Assembly (NCBI RefSeq): GCF_023195915.1
Contig: NZ_JALPRP010000001.1
Location: 434,001 to 498,000 of the forward strand
Direction of reading: 5' to 3'
Source of the DNA: Methanoculleus sp. 7T
GTDB lineage: Archaea > Halobacteriota > Methanomicrobia > Methanomicrobiales > Methanoculleaceae
DNA length: 64,000 nucleotides
Each line of letters starts with the position of its first letter. The first letter of the stretch is position 1. The notes beneath the pieces were generated by a model. That model searched no databases. It was not told the DNA's origin and saw only the letters and a list, made by a program, of their open reading frames with translations. A program made the position numbers and the translations under genes. This document shows, piece by piece, positions 25,063 through 32,739 of the stretch.

Positions 25063-26061
25063 ATGCGGCCAGAAAAATCCTGTGAGAAACTCTCAATCCG
25101 GGTGATCGACTACACCAAAGACCGCCTTGAGGAGAGTGAATGCATCGATCTCACCGAGGCCTGGTCGTGGATCAGCCGGCAGACGGTCACCTGGATCGAC
25201 GTCGTCGGGGTGCCGGAGCACGACGAACTCGTGGTGCTGGCCGGGCAGGCAGGGATCCACCCGCTCACGATGGAGGATATCGTGGCCCCTGACCAGCGGC
25301 CGAAGGTGGAGGAGTTCGGGAGTTATCTTGCCGTCATCGTGAGGATGCTCTCGGTCGAGGGCGGCGGCATCGCAAGCGAGCAGGTCGGCATAGTCTTCGG
25401 GGAGAACTACGTTATAACGTTCCGAGAGAAGCCCTTCCATGTCTTCGAAACGGTCAGGGGGAGACTCAAAAACGAGCAGAGCGCTCTTCGGAACGCGGGG
25501 CCGGACATCCTCGTCTACATGCTCCTCGATGCCATCGTGAGCGTGTACCTCGCCATTCTCGACCAGGTCGACGACAAGGTGGAAGACCTCCAGAGCGAGG
25601 TCTTGGCGTTCGCTCACCCGCAGGCCGTAAAACCGATCTACGCGCTCAAGGAAGACCTAGTGACCGCCCGGAGAGCGGTCGTGCCGGCACGCGAGGTTCT
25701 CGGCTCGCTTGCGAGCCGGGAGTCGGCTCTCATCAGGAAGGAGACGATTCCCTACTTCCGCGATACGTACGACCGGTGCATCCAGGCCGCCGAGATCGCC
25801 GAGTTCTCTCGTGATACGCTGGCCGGCGTGATGGACCTCTATGCCTCGAACCAGAGCAACAGACTCGCCGAGATCACGACGTTCCTCACCATCGTCGCGA
25901 CCACCTTTATCCCTCTGAGTTTTATCGCCGGGTTCTACGGGATGAACTTCACGGATATGCCGGTCATGAACTCGCCCCGGGGCTACCTGCTGGTCCTCCT
26001 CCTCATGGTGAGCGTCGCGTCCGCGATGCTCCTCTACTTCCGGAAGAAGAGGTGGATATGA
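25063..26061 (+). CDS. corA: CorA-family divalent metal transporter at the end of the acs operon
   Basis: 332 residues from the ATG at 25063, which has a GGGGGA element just upstream; a TTG at 25045 directly after the acsF stop is the alternative. It has the same plan as the gene at 12128: IHPLTMEDIVAPDQRPKVEEF, a long helix, two C-terminal membrane segments with YGMNF between them, and the end RKKRW. CorA proteins can admit Mg2+, Co2+ or Ni2+. The 18-base gap after acsF suggests it belongs to the acs transcript, where nickel or cobalt supply would serve AcsB and the corrinoid protein. Which ion it carries is not shown by the sequence. Confidence 0.88.
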   Translation: MRPEKSCEKLSIRVIDYTKDRLEESECIDLTEAWSWISRQTVTWIDVVGVPEHDELVVLAGQAGIHPLTMEDIVAPDQRPKVEEFGSYLAVIVRMLSVEGGGIASEQVGIVFGENYVITFREKPFHVFETVRGRLKNEQSALRNAGPDILVYMLLDAIVSVYLAILDQVDDKVEDLQSEVLAFAHPQAVKPIYALKEDLVTARRAVVPAREVLGSLASRESALIRKETIPYFRDTYDRCIQAAEIAEFSRDTLAGVMDLYASNQSNRLAEITTFLTIVATTFIPLSFIAGFYGMNFTDMPVMNSPRGYLLVLLLMVSVASAMLLYFRKKRWI

Positions 26062-26468
26062 TCGGGGGTGAGGGGCTGCCGGATCCGGATTGTTTCTCGG
26101 GAGCGGCCTTCCTGATGCAGGGATAGCCCGGACCTCGTCCTTTCCCGGGCATGTCCCCATGCAGTGGACCGTGGCGGTTAATCGCGCCAGGGGTGGGGGC
26201 CGGGGAGTGCTCGCTACGCTCGGCGACTCGCAGCCTCGCGGTGCTCAAACTCCGCTCCTACCGGGTCGTCGTTCCCCGCCCCTCGGGCAGGGGTTGTGCG
26301 GTGCGATAAACGACGGGCCGGGAGCTCGAGACCGCTAGGTTCGAGACGCGAAGACCCCGCGGTTATCGGGATCCGCCCCGCACAACAGGCCTCTCGAAAG
26401 AAGATGCCCTCGAGCACTCTGCCGCCACGACCCCTTTTTTACGCGGGAACGCCAACAGGTATCTCACT
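26062..26468. other. Gap between corA and purB holding a dispersed repeat
   Basis: No gene is visible. It contains repeat copy 1 (separate entry), a CCCCT/AGGGG hairpin at 26279-26294, and a T-rich stretch at 26433-26440 that may serve as the purB promoter about 30 bases before its ATG. Confidence 0.4.
26152..26260 (-). repeat. Dispersed repeat, copy 1
   Basis: On the minus strand this holds GAGCACCGCGAGG-type hairpin sequence (26233-26250), a second palindromic run (GCCGAGCGTAGCGAGC, about 26208-26224) and a 23-base end block (26152-26174) matching the block at 60458-60480 at 21 of 23 positions in opposite orientation. The end block itself has GTCC/GGAC arms. No coding sense. It is probably a member of a REP-like family. 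Confidence 0.5.
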
Positions 26469-27809
26469 ATGGCAATTCATCCCATCGACTACCGGTACGG
26501 CACCCCGGAGATGCGTGCCGTCTGGAGCGAGGAGAACCGGTTCCGGGCGATCGTCATGGCGGAAGTGGCGCTTGCCCGGGCCGAAGCGGTGCACGGGATG
26601 ATCCCCCGTGAGGATGCGGAGACCATCGCTGCCTGCGCACCGAACGCCCGCCTCGAACGGGCGAAGGAGATCGAGGCGGAGATCAACCACGACATGATGG
26701 CGGTCGTCAAGGCCGTCACTGAGGTCTGCGGCGACGCCGGACGGTGGATCCACTACGGAGCGACCTCAAACGATATCCTGGACACGGCGACGGCCCTGCA
26801 ACTCCGCGACAGCCTCGCGCTCATCGAGGAGAAACTCGGAAAACTCCTCTGCGTGCTCCTCACCCGGAGCGCCGAGACCAAGACCCTCGTCTGTGCCGGC
26901 CGCACCCACGGCCAGATCGGCGTCCCGACCACCTATGGTCTTCGGTTCGCCATCTGGGCGAGCGAAGTCGCCCGCCACATCGAGCGGCTTCGCCAGATGC
27001 GCCCACGGGTCGTCGTCGGGCACCTCACGGGAGCAGTGGGAACCCAGGCGGCGCTCGGGGATGCGGGCATCGAGATCCAGGAGACGATGGTGGAGTTCCT
27101 CGGGATCCGGTCCGTGGACGTCTCAAACCAGATCATAGCGCGGGACCGCTACGCGGAATATTTCATGTTCCTCGCAAACGTCGCAACGACGCTCGATAAG
27201 ATCGGGCTTGAGATCCGGCTGATGCAACGCTCCGAGATCGGAGAACTTGCGGAGGCATTCGGGAAGAAGCAGGTGGGCTCAAGCACCATGCCCCACAAGA
27301 GAAACCCCATCAAGAGCGAGCAGGTCTGCGGCCTCTCAAGGATCGTGCGGTCCGCGGTCGAACCGGCCCTGTTAAACAACGTCCTCTGGGACGAGCGCGA
27401 CCTGACGAACTCATCGCCCGAGCGGGTGCTCTTCCCGGAGGCCTCGGTGCTTGCCGACCATATCCTGAAGGTGATGACCAGCGTGCTTGAAGGATTAGAG
27501 ATTAATAAGGCAAACATCAGGAAGAACCTGATGATGCTTCGGGGCGTGAATCTCGCCGAGTCGGTGATGATCGAGCTGACGAAGCGGGGCATGAACCGGC
27601 AGGAGGCCCACGAAGTGATGCGGACGGCGAGCATGCAGGCTCTCGCCGAAGACCGGGACCTCGCAGAGGTGCTGGCCGGGCGCCCGGAGGTCGTCCGGTT
27701 CGTCACCCGCGACGACCTTGACCGGCTCCTCGACCCGGATGCCTATATCGGGACGGCGGTCAGGCAGGTGGACCGCCTGATCGAGAAACTCGCGCCGCTC
27801 TGCCGGTGA
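26469..27809 (+). CDS. purB: Adenylosuccinate lyase
   Basis: 446-residue member of the fumarase/aspartase superfamily. It acts twice in purine synthesis, splitting fumarate from SAICAR and from adenylosuccinate. Conserved blocks are HYGATSNDILDTAT (region 1), AGRTHGQIGVPTTYGLRFA (region 2, catalytic His) and the signature GSSTMPHKRNPIKSEQ (region 3, mobile serine loop). Length and order are normal. The ATG at 26469 follows a T-rich promoter-like stretch. The last codons and stop are duplicated 1.35 kb downstream, see the repeat entries. Confidence 0.96.
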   Translation: MAIHPIDYRYGTPEMRAVWSEENRFRAIVMAEVALARAEAVHGMIPREDAETIAACAPNARLERAKEIEAEINHDMMAVVKAVTEVCGDAGRWIHYGATSNDILDTATALQLRDSLALIEEKLGKLLCVLLTRSAETKTLVCAGRTHGQIGVPTTYGLRFAIWASEVARHIERLRQMRPRVVVGHLTGAVGTQAALGDAGIEIQETMVEFLGIRSVDVSNQIIARDRYAEYFMFLANVATTLDKIGLEIRLMQRSEIGELAEAFGKKQVGSSTMPHKRNPIKSEQVCGLSRIVRSAVEPALLNNVLWDERDLTNSSPERVLFPEASVLADHILKVMTSVLEGLEINKANIRKNLMMLRGVNLAESVMIELTKRGMNRQEAHEVMRTASMQALAEDRDLAEVLAGRPEVVRFVTRDDLDRLLDPDAYIGTAVRQVDRLIEKLAPLCR

Positions 27810-27876
27810 AGGGGGGATATCAGGCAGCCGTTCTAGCGGGGTGCACCATCGCATCCCACTCGGCGGCCATCATAAT
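27781..27876. repeat. Duplicated purB/chelatase junction, copy A
   Basis: Bases 27781-27812 are the true purB end. Bases 27840-27876 read on the minus strand as IMMAAEWDAMVHP, a remnant of the chelatase C terminus (ITTAERDAMVHLA), whose real copy ends at 29168. Copy B at 29131-29209 holds the reverse: a remnant of purB and the true chelatase end. Identity is 28 of 32 bases in the first block and about 22 of 25 in the second. Confidence 0.75.
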
Positions 27877-28145
27877 TTGAACCTTGGGGCGGTATCGAAG
27901 AGTTTCCGGTACAGCGAGTTGAAGAGTGCGATGTACTCTCCGGCCCGCTCGGTGGAGACGTACCGGATCTTATCCCCATCAGCCACTTCGACGAGATACT
28001 CTTTCACTACGAGAAACCCAAGATACTCCTGGCCGGTTTTTGAGTTCAGATTGCACCGGTTGACGATGCCGGTAAACGACTGCGACGTTCTGCAGAAGAC
28101 CAGAATCTCCCAGTAGATCTCAAACGCCGTCCTGCGCTCGCTCAT
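27870..28145 (-). CDS. Small winged-helix DNA-binding protein
   Basis: 91 residues. YWEILVFCRTSQSFTGIVNRCNLNSKTGQEYLGFLVVKEYLVEV is a helix-turn-helix followed by a beta wing, of the archaeal HTH_45-like type. YVSTERAGEYIALFNSLYRKLFD forms a final helix that may dimerise. Its ATG overlaps the stop of the membrane-protein gene (ATGA), so the two are one unit. The last codons (FKL and stop) fall inside the duplicated chelatase remnant, meaning that the present C terminus was set by the insertion event. It is probably a regulator responding to or controlling the membrane partner; target unknown. Confidence 0.8.
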   Translation of the reverse strand: MSERRTAFEIYWEILVFCRTSQSFTGIVNRCNLNSKTGQEYLGFLVVKEYLVEVADGDKIRYVSTERAGEYIALFNSLYRKLFDTAPRFKL

Positions 28146-28804
28146 TCCCGATACAACTCCAGCGTTTCTTTCAAGAGAACCTCAGACACCTCGATCTCGC
28201 CGAGCCGCTCGTCCCAGACCTTTGCAAACCGGGAGAAGTAGAACGAGGAGGCAAGGCTGACAACGGCGACCCCGAGCGTGAGAAGCATGAACGGGACGAC
28301 GAGGTAGGTGTTCAGGGTGAAGACAATGCCGCCCGCTGAGATGGATAGGTATTCAAGACTGCCGACGATCCCGAGAGCAAATAAGCAGATGCCGCCGAGT
28401 GTGCAGACCAGGATCATGGTACGGATGATTGTGCGGTTGTCGCGGTAATGGGAGAGCATCCGTACGATGAGACGGGTGAAAGCCTCGTCTGGGACCTCTC
28501 CTCCCTTCCAATCAATATCATCCTTGATCGCTTTGATTCCTTCAAATATCCTGATGCTGGAGAGGATCCAGCCCAATCCCGCAAGGGCGGCGACCAGTGC
28601 GATGCACAGAATCACCGGAGAGTGGGTCGTGTACAATGCGATAGAGGAGGTCTCGTAGATTAAGACCGCCTGTTGGACGGATACGCTGATGCCAAGTGCC
28701 ATCACAAGTCCAGCGAAGATGATGTTTGCGACCATAATTAGATAGAAACGCCGGATCTCGTTTCTGAACCGAAGGAAGGCTGATTCGTGCATGACGATAT
28801 TCAC
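28142..28804 (-). CDS. Four-helix integral membrane protein of unknown function
   Basis: 220 residues from a GTG at 28804; an ATG at 28792 is also possible. Four membrane segments are clear: about 22-44 (YLIMVANIIFAGLVMALGIS), 65-85 (VILCIALVAALAGLGWILSS), 128-150 (MILVCTLGGICLFALGIVG) and 165-190 (LVVPFMLLTLGVAVVSLASS). A charged loop of about 40 residues separates helices 2 and 3, and a charged tail follows helix 4. No known family is recognised. It is followed with a 4-base overlap by the winged-helix gene. A TATA box lies at 28831-28839. The pair is framed by duplicated sequence, see findings. Confidence 0.8.
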   Translation of the reverse strand: MNIVMHESAFLRFRNEIRRFYLIMVANIIFAGLVMALGISVSVQQAVLIYETSSIALYTTHSPVILCIALVAALAGLGWILSSIRIFEGIKAIKDDIDWKGGEVPDEAFTRLIVRMLSHYRDNRTIIRTMILVCTLGGICLFALGIVGSLEYLSISAGGIVFTLNTYLVVPFMLLTLGVAVVSLASSFYFSRFAKVWDERLGEIEVSEVLLKETLELYRE

Positions 28805-28830
28805 CGGTCTATCTATCTATTTGCGTTATC

Positions 28831-28839
28831 CAAATAAAG
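28831..28839 (-). promoter_or_regulatory. TATA box of the membrane/wHTH pair
   Basis: CTTTATTTG on the minus strand, centred 31 bases before the GTG at 28804, giving a very short leader. Confidence 0.45.
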
Positions 28840-29118
28840 AGCATGAAACTAAGATATGTATCGGCGTTTTGCAGGTGTATTCAGCGCAGGTAGCGATTGA
28901 CCGACCCCTCGCTCACAATGGCATAAAAGAGACAGAAGTCCGGTTAGAGCAGAACGTGACACCCTGCCGGCAGCCGCCTCCCACCGGGTGAAAGTGTGCA
29001 TGCAACCAGACTCAAATACCAAAATGGCCTGAATTCGAGCTGGAATGAGCTCATACACTTATAGTTCAATAGTGCAAGCACCGACATCAATCCGTTTTTA
29101 AGCGGCCGGAGTCTCCGG
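28840..29118. other. Gap without gene inside the inserted cassette
   Basis: No coding sequence is evident. It ends in a CCGGAG-T-CTCCGG hairpin at 29106-29118, directly beside the purB remnant, which may be a transcription stop for the chelatase gene on the minus strand. Confidence 0.35.
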
Positions 29119-29124
29119 CGGAAC

Positions 29125-29209
29125 GCCCAGTCGAGAAACTCCTCCTGCTCTGCCGGTGAAGGATTGTTCAGGCGAGATGCACCATAGCATCCCGCTCGGC
29201 CGTTGTAAT
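29125..29209. repeat. Duplicated purB/chelatase junction, copy B
   Basis: Bases 29131-29162 encode VEKLLLLCR and a stop in the purB frame, matching IEKLAPLCR at the true purB end. Bases 29168-29209 are the real C-terminal codons of the chelatase gene on the minus strand. The purB remnant has no upstream coding sequence, so it is a pseudogene fragment of about 13 codons. Confidence 0.75.
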
Positions 29210-31189
29210 GTCGTGCAGAAGCCCGGCAGAGAGGTCGGCGATGGAGTAGTAGCCGCCGCCGGCATGCTCTGCGACGGCCCTGCAGTAACCGAGGCGGAAC
29301 TCAAGGAATGAATCTCCTGTCTCCTCCGTATCGATGACCACCGTGCGGATGCCCTGCGACCGGATCTCTTCTGCAATGCCGACGACCTCATGACGTACGT
29401 CTCCCGAGAGAGGGACGTTCGCTCGCCCGTCGGATATGACGACCATCATCGGGATAATCTCACCGTTCTTCCGCCGTTCCTGTAGGAGAACCTCCATGCC
29501 TTTCGCGAGACCGGCGGCAAGCGGCGTCTTTCCGCCGGTGGGGAGGTCCTCCAGCCGCTTCTGCGCGAGATCGACGCTTGAGCAGAGCGGGAGAAGGAGA
29601 TCGGCGCTGCTCCCCCGAAACGCCACAAGGCCGACGCGGTCGCGGTGCCGGTAGGAGTCCAGCAGCATCGAGAGGACCGCGCCCTTGGCCGACTCCATCC
29701 GCGTTAAGGCCCCCATCGAACCGCTGGCATCGACCACGAAGACGCACGCGACTGAGACCTTTCCCACACGGACCCGCTCGCGGATATCCTCTTTTTGGAC
29801 GGCGACCGCCATCCCGTTGTGGTCACGCGCCGTCTGGTGCGGGGCGGCGGCCCGGAGCGTGGCATCGAATGCGACATCGCCGTTGCCGGTCGGGTATCGG
29901 GTAGAGGCGTATCTGCCCATGTTTCCCGCCGAGAAGGTCTCTAGACGCCTACCCGAGGCCCGTTGCCGCTCCAGCGTGTCCCGCCGCTCCGGGAGGCTCA
30001 CCTTTCTGACGTCGACCGGGCTCCCGACAGGAAAAACAGTCTCGTGTGCGCCGCCACCGCCGGAGGGGGGCGGCTCACCCCCGCTTCCGTCGGGGCGCTC
30101 ATCGCCAGCCGTGTCGCCCTCACCGTCTCGGGGAGAGTGGTCGTGCCCGCTTCCCGAGTTTTTCAGCGCCTCGTCGAGTTGCTCCGGGTCGACCTTCGGC
30201 TCCTCAAACGGTTTTCGACGCATCCGGTGCGGGAGCGCGAGTTCCATGGCTTCCCGGACATCGTCCCGGGTGACTGCAGTCCGCCCGTCAAGCGCGGCGA
30301 TCGTCTTTGCTGTACGGACGACGGCGATATCGGCGCGGTGGGTCATGACCCCGAGCCGGATGCACGCCTCCGCCACCGCGTTCAGGATGGCATCTTCGGC
30401 CGTGACCGACGGCAGCAACGCCCGAGCAGCGGCGATCCCTCTGCGCAGTTCCTCCTGTACCGCCCCGTACGCCTCTCGGCACCCGTCGGGGTCGCGCTCG
30501 AACGCCTCGGCGGCCCTGACGATCGCCACACGCTCGGCAGGGTCCGCTATCCCCTCCACGGTCACCTGCAACCCGAACCGGTCCAGGAGTTGCGGCCGCA
30601 GTTCCCCCTCCTCCGGGTTCATGGTGCCGACCAGAATGAACCGGGCGGGATGGGAGAACGATATGCCCTCCCGTTCGACCACGTTGACGCCCATAGCTGC
30701 GGCATCGAGGAGGACGTCGGCCACGTGGTCGTCCAGCAGGTTGGCCTCGTCAATATAGAGGATACCGCGGTTGACCGCAGCGAGGATGCCGGGATCGATC
30801 GTCACCTTCCCCTCGCGGATCGCCCGCTCAACGTCGACGGTGCCTACCACCCGGTCTTCGGTCACCCCGAGCGGGAGGTCGACGACGCGGACCCGCCGCC
30901 GTTCCGTCTCTAGGCTGTCGCCTGTAGCCTTCTTCTCGGCACAGGCGCTGCAGACGCCACCGTCGCCGGTGGGATCGCAACTGTACGGGCAGCCACGGAC
31001 CACGTCGATCTCAGGGAGCACGTCGGCAAGCGCCCTGACCGCAGTGGATTTGGCCGTCCCTTTCTCACCACGGATGAGTACACCGCCGATTCCCGGGTTG
31101 ACGGCGTTGAGGATGAGCGCACGTTTCATTGTCTCTTGCCCGACGATTGCGGTGAACGGAAGGACGTTCCTCCGTGCCTGATATGACAT
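29168..31189 (-). CDS. Magnesium/cobalt chelatase ATPase subunit, ChlI-ChlD fusion
   Basis: 673 residues joining two chelatase subunits. The N-terminal AAA+ ATPase (about 1-340) has Walker A GEKGTAKST (41-49), four cysteines at 67, 71, 80 and 83 that may bind zinc, and Walker B GILYIDEANLLDD. A Gly/Pro/Asp-rich linker (about 345-400) leads to a von Willebrand factor A domain with the MIDAS motif DASGSMG near residue 487. With CobN it would form an ATP-driven metal chelatase that inserts Co2+ into a corrin precursor, or another metal into a tetrapyrrole. It has its own TATA box, separate from the cobN operon. Its last codons are duplicated at 27840-27876. Confidence 0.92.
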   Translation of the reverse strand: MSYQARRNVLPFTAIVGQETMKRALILNAVNPGIGGVLIRGEKGTAKSTAVRALADVLPEIDVVRGCPYSCDPTGDGGVCSACAEKKATGDSLETERRRVRVVDLPLGVTEDRVVGTVDVERAIREGKVTIDPGILAAVNRGILYIDEANLLDDHVADVLLDAAAMGVNVVEREGISFSHPARFILVGTMNPEEGELRPQLLDRFGLQVTVEGIADPAERVAIVRAAEAFERDPDGCREAYGAVQEELRRGIAAARALLPSVTAEDAILNAVAEACIRLGVMTHRADIAVVRTAKTIAALDGRTAVTRDDVREAMELALPHRMRRKPFEEPKVDPEQLDEALKNSGSGHDHSPRDGEGDTAGDERPDGSGGEPPPSGGGGAHETVFPVGSPVDVRKVSLPERRDTLERQRASGRRLETFSAGNMGRYASTRYPTGNGDVAFDATLRAAAPHQTARDHNGMAVAVQKEDIRERVRVGKVSVACVFVVDASGSMGALTRMESAKGAVLSMLLDSYRHRDRVGLVAFRGSSADLLLPLCSSVDLAQKRLEDLPTGGKTPLAAGLAKGMEVLLQERRKNGEIIPMMVVISDGRANVPLSGDVRHEVVGIAEEIRSQGIRTVVIDTEETGDSFLEFRLGYCRAVAEHAGGGYYSIADLSAGLLHDITTAERDAMVHLA

Positions 31190-31214
31190 AATTTAGAATA
31201 TAGCACAAATGATG

Positions 31215-31236
31215 TTAAATAATTTACATTTTGTAA
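31215..31236 (-). promoter_or_regulatory. Promoter of the chelatase gene with adjoining palindrome
   Basis: TTAAATAATTT at 31215-31225 sits about 31 bases before the ATG at 31189. It abuts TTACA-TTT-TGTAA (31224-31236), an inverted repeat that would place a bound repressor or activator at the TATA/BRE region. Confidence 0.4.
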
Positions 31237-31286
31237 TAACTAGCGCCGGACGAGGGCAGCCTCGCCCCCGCCCGGGACCGTGAGTC

Positions 31287-31616
31287 TCAGAACTCTTCCG
31301 CGATGCCGTAACCGTACGAACGTAGCGCCAGACTCCCCCTCTGCTCCGGGTACGCAACAAGCATGAGCCCCCGTATCTCCAGGAATTCTTCGGCGGAAAC
31401 GATGGATACAGGCTGGAGCAGTTCGTCCTCGCCCGGCTCCATCGACCAGGAGTGGATGTAGTAGATATCCGGCAGTCCGTCCTGCTCGTGCAGGTAGAGA
31501 TCCTTTCCGCGCGCGAACGCCCCGTCGGTGCTGCTCCGCGGTGCGGAGTATACGCAGACGTCGCGGTCGGTGTCGAGGAGAACCTCGCCCCATTTAGAGA
31601 AAATACACTTTTTCAT
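31287..31616 (-). CDS. Conserved-looking hypothetical protein (109 aa)
   Basis: 109 residues, no signal peptide or membrane segment. It alternates strands and charged turns (KWGEVLLDTDRDVCVYSAP, DLYLHEQDGLPDIYYIHSW, LRGLMLVAYPEQ-like strands), a small beta-rich soluble fold. The family is not recognised. It lies 97 bases upstream of the chelatase gene on the same strand, so it may share its transcript, although the chelatase also has a TATA box. Its ATG is preceded by a strong stem-loop rather than a ribosome site. The position between a lipoprotein/cobN operon and chlID suggests some link to tetrapyrrole metal insertion, but nothing in the residues proves it. Confidence 0.6.
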   Translation of the reverse strand: MKKCIFSKWGEVLLDTDRDVCVYSAPRSSTDGAFARGKDLYLHEQDGLPDIYYIHSWSMEPGEDELLQPVSIVSAEEFLEIRGLMLVAYPEQRGSLALRSYGYGIAEEF

Positions 31617-31625
31617 GGCCGATCA

Positions 31626-31651
31626 CCGCCACCCCGCCACCGGCGGGGCGG
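31626..31651 (-). promoter_or_regulatory. Stem-loop directly upstream of the 109-aa gene
   Basis: CCCCGCC, loop ACC, GGCGGGG (31632-31648), with further pairing outside. It ends 10 bases before the ATG at 31616. The nearest good TATA box on this strand is at 31772-31785, which would give a leader of about 140 bases containing this fold. Confidence 0.4.
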
Positions 31652-31961
31652 TTTGGCAGGCGGTAGAGATGGACTCCGGAAGCCCGGTGAGGTGGCCATG
31701 GCCGTTCTGCGGCCCGGGTCTGGGCACCGGCGATCCCTCGCCGCCCGCCAGGCAGAGATACAACAATGATTATAATATATTTTTCCATTAGTAACATTAA
31801 GTGACACTCAAATAGTTTATTGTAATACACCGTGCCCGGAGGGGCCTTCTCCGGGCTCTTCGGTGTCCGATCAATCCCGGTGCCCCCGTCACTGTCCCAG
31901 GACTGCAACGGGGATACCTTATAGCGCTGGCTTCTCGTCGTGCAAGAGTAGAAGCGGAACT
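31652..31961. other. Leader region and AT-rich promoter zone
   Basis: Contains an AT-rich run (31767-31795) with the candidate TATA box for the 109-aa gene, and a GCCCGGAG/CTCCGGGC stem-loop at 31834-31856 (8-bp stem, 7-base loop) of unknown role. No gene is visible. Confidence 0.4.
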
Positions 31962-32000
31962 GCTGAAAAATAAGGGGAGAGTTCCTGCATGTGCAGGAAC
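31962..32000 (-). terminator. Terminator of the btuF-cobN-lipoprotein operon
   Basis: A perfect 9-bp stem GTTCCTGCA/TGCAGGAAC (31981-32000) about 24 bases beyond the lipoprotein stop, followed on the minus strand by TTATTTTT at 31964-31971. This hairpin plus T-run is the classical intrinsic form. Confidence 0.65.
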
Positions 32001-32023
32001 ACAAAGGAAGACCCGAAATTCGG

Positions 32024-32668
32024 CTATCCTGAGCCGCTCGTCTGTTCGGTCGCCATCGTCACTTTCACGTCGACGAAATGCCCGTCCAGGGTCACGATGT
32101 AGCGCCCCGGCCGGTAGAGGGTTATCGACTTCTCCTTGGCGCTCCCGTATGTCCCGTTGTAACCTTCGTCTGTGACGAGCTTGAGAGTCTCCGCGTCGCG
32201 GACGGTTACGACGAGCCGGGAGTACGCGCCCGGTTCGGGATGCCGAGCGTTCACGGAGAAGGTGATGATGAACGGCACGTCGACGACGTCCGCCTGCAAC
32301 CCTACGGCCGAATAGGTGAGGGAGTACCGGTCCTCAAAGACCTTCGCCTTCGTGACGAGAGGCTTCGCGGCATCCACCCGGGTCAACGGCACCGACGTGA
32401 CGTTGCAGGGGTTCGAGTTCGGGAGCAACTCGCCGGGCTGCACCGGCACCGGGTCGACCGGAACCACTACGTTCGCGTTCTCCGCTGCAGGGGGCGTCGG
32501 GATAGGGGCCGTCCCGCCATGGGGGGACTCCGGTACTCCCGACCACGGCGGTTCGGCGGCACCCGGGTCGGCGGGTTCGGGGTCGTCGACCTTCTCAAGA
32601 GCGATACAGCCGGAGCACGCAGTGACAAGAACAGCGATCAGGAGGAGAGCGGCGGTTCGGGCAGTCAT
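32024..32668 (-). CDS. Lipoprotein with Pro-rich linker, downstream of cobN
   Basis: 214 residues from the ATG at 32668. The N terminus MTARTAALLLIAVLVTACSGC is a lipoprotein signal with candidate acylation at Cys18 or Cys21. About 75 residues rich in Pro, Ala, Glu and Asp follow, and then a globular part of about 110 residues rich in beta strands (SLTYSAVGLQADVVDVPFII, YSRLVVTVRDAETLKLV, RYIVTLDGHFVDVKVTM), probably an immunoglobulin-like sandwich. It lies 71 bases after cobN and is closed by a terminator, so it is the last gene of that operon. An exposed binding or tethering role for corrinoid or metal capture is possible, but function is not known. Confidence 0.7.
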   Translation of the reverse strand: MTARTAALLLIAVLVTACSGCIALEKVDDPEPADPGAAEPPWSGVPESPHGGTAPIPTPPAAENANVVVPVDPVPVQPGELLPNSNPCNVTSVPLTRVDAAKPLVTKAKVFEDRYSLTYSAVGLQADVVDVPFIITFSVNARHPEPGAYSRLVVTVRDAETLKLVTDEGYNGTYGSAKEKSITLYRPGRYIVTLDGHFVDVKVTMATEQTSGSG

Positions 32669-32739
32669 AATACCACTATACTCTCTGCCGCGCGGTGGCA
32701 TATCCGCCTTTCCATTGCTTCGTCGAACTCTCATACCCC

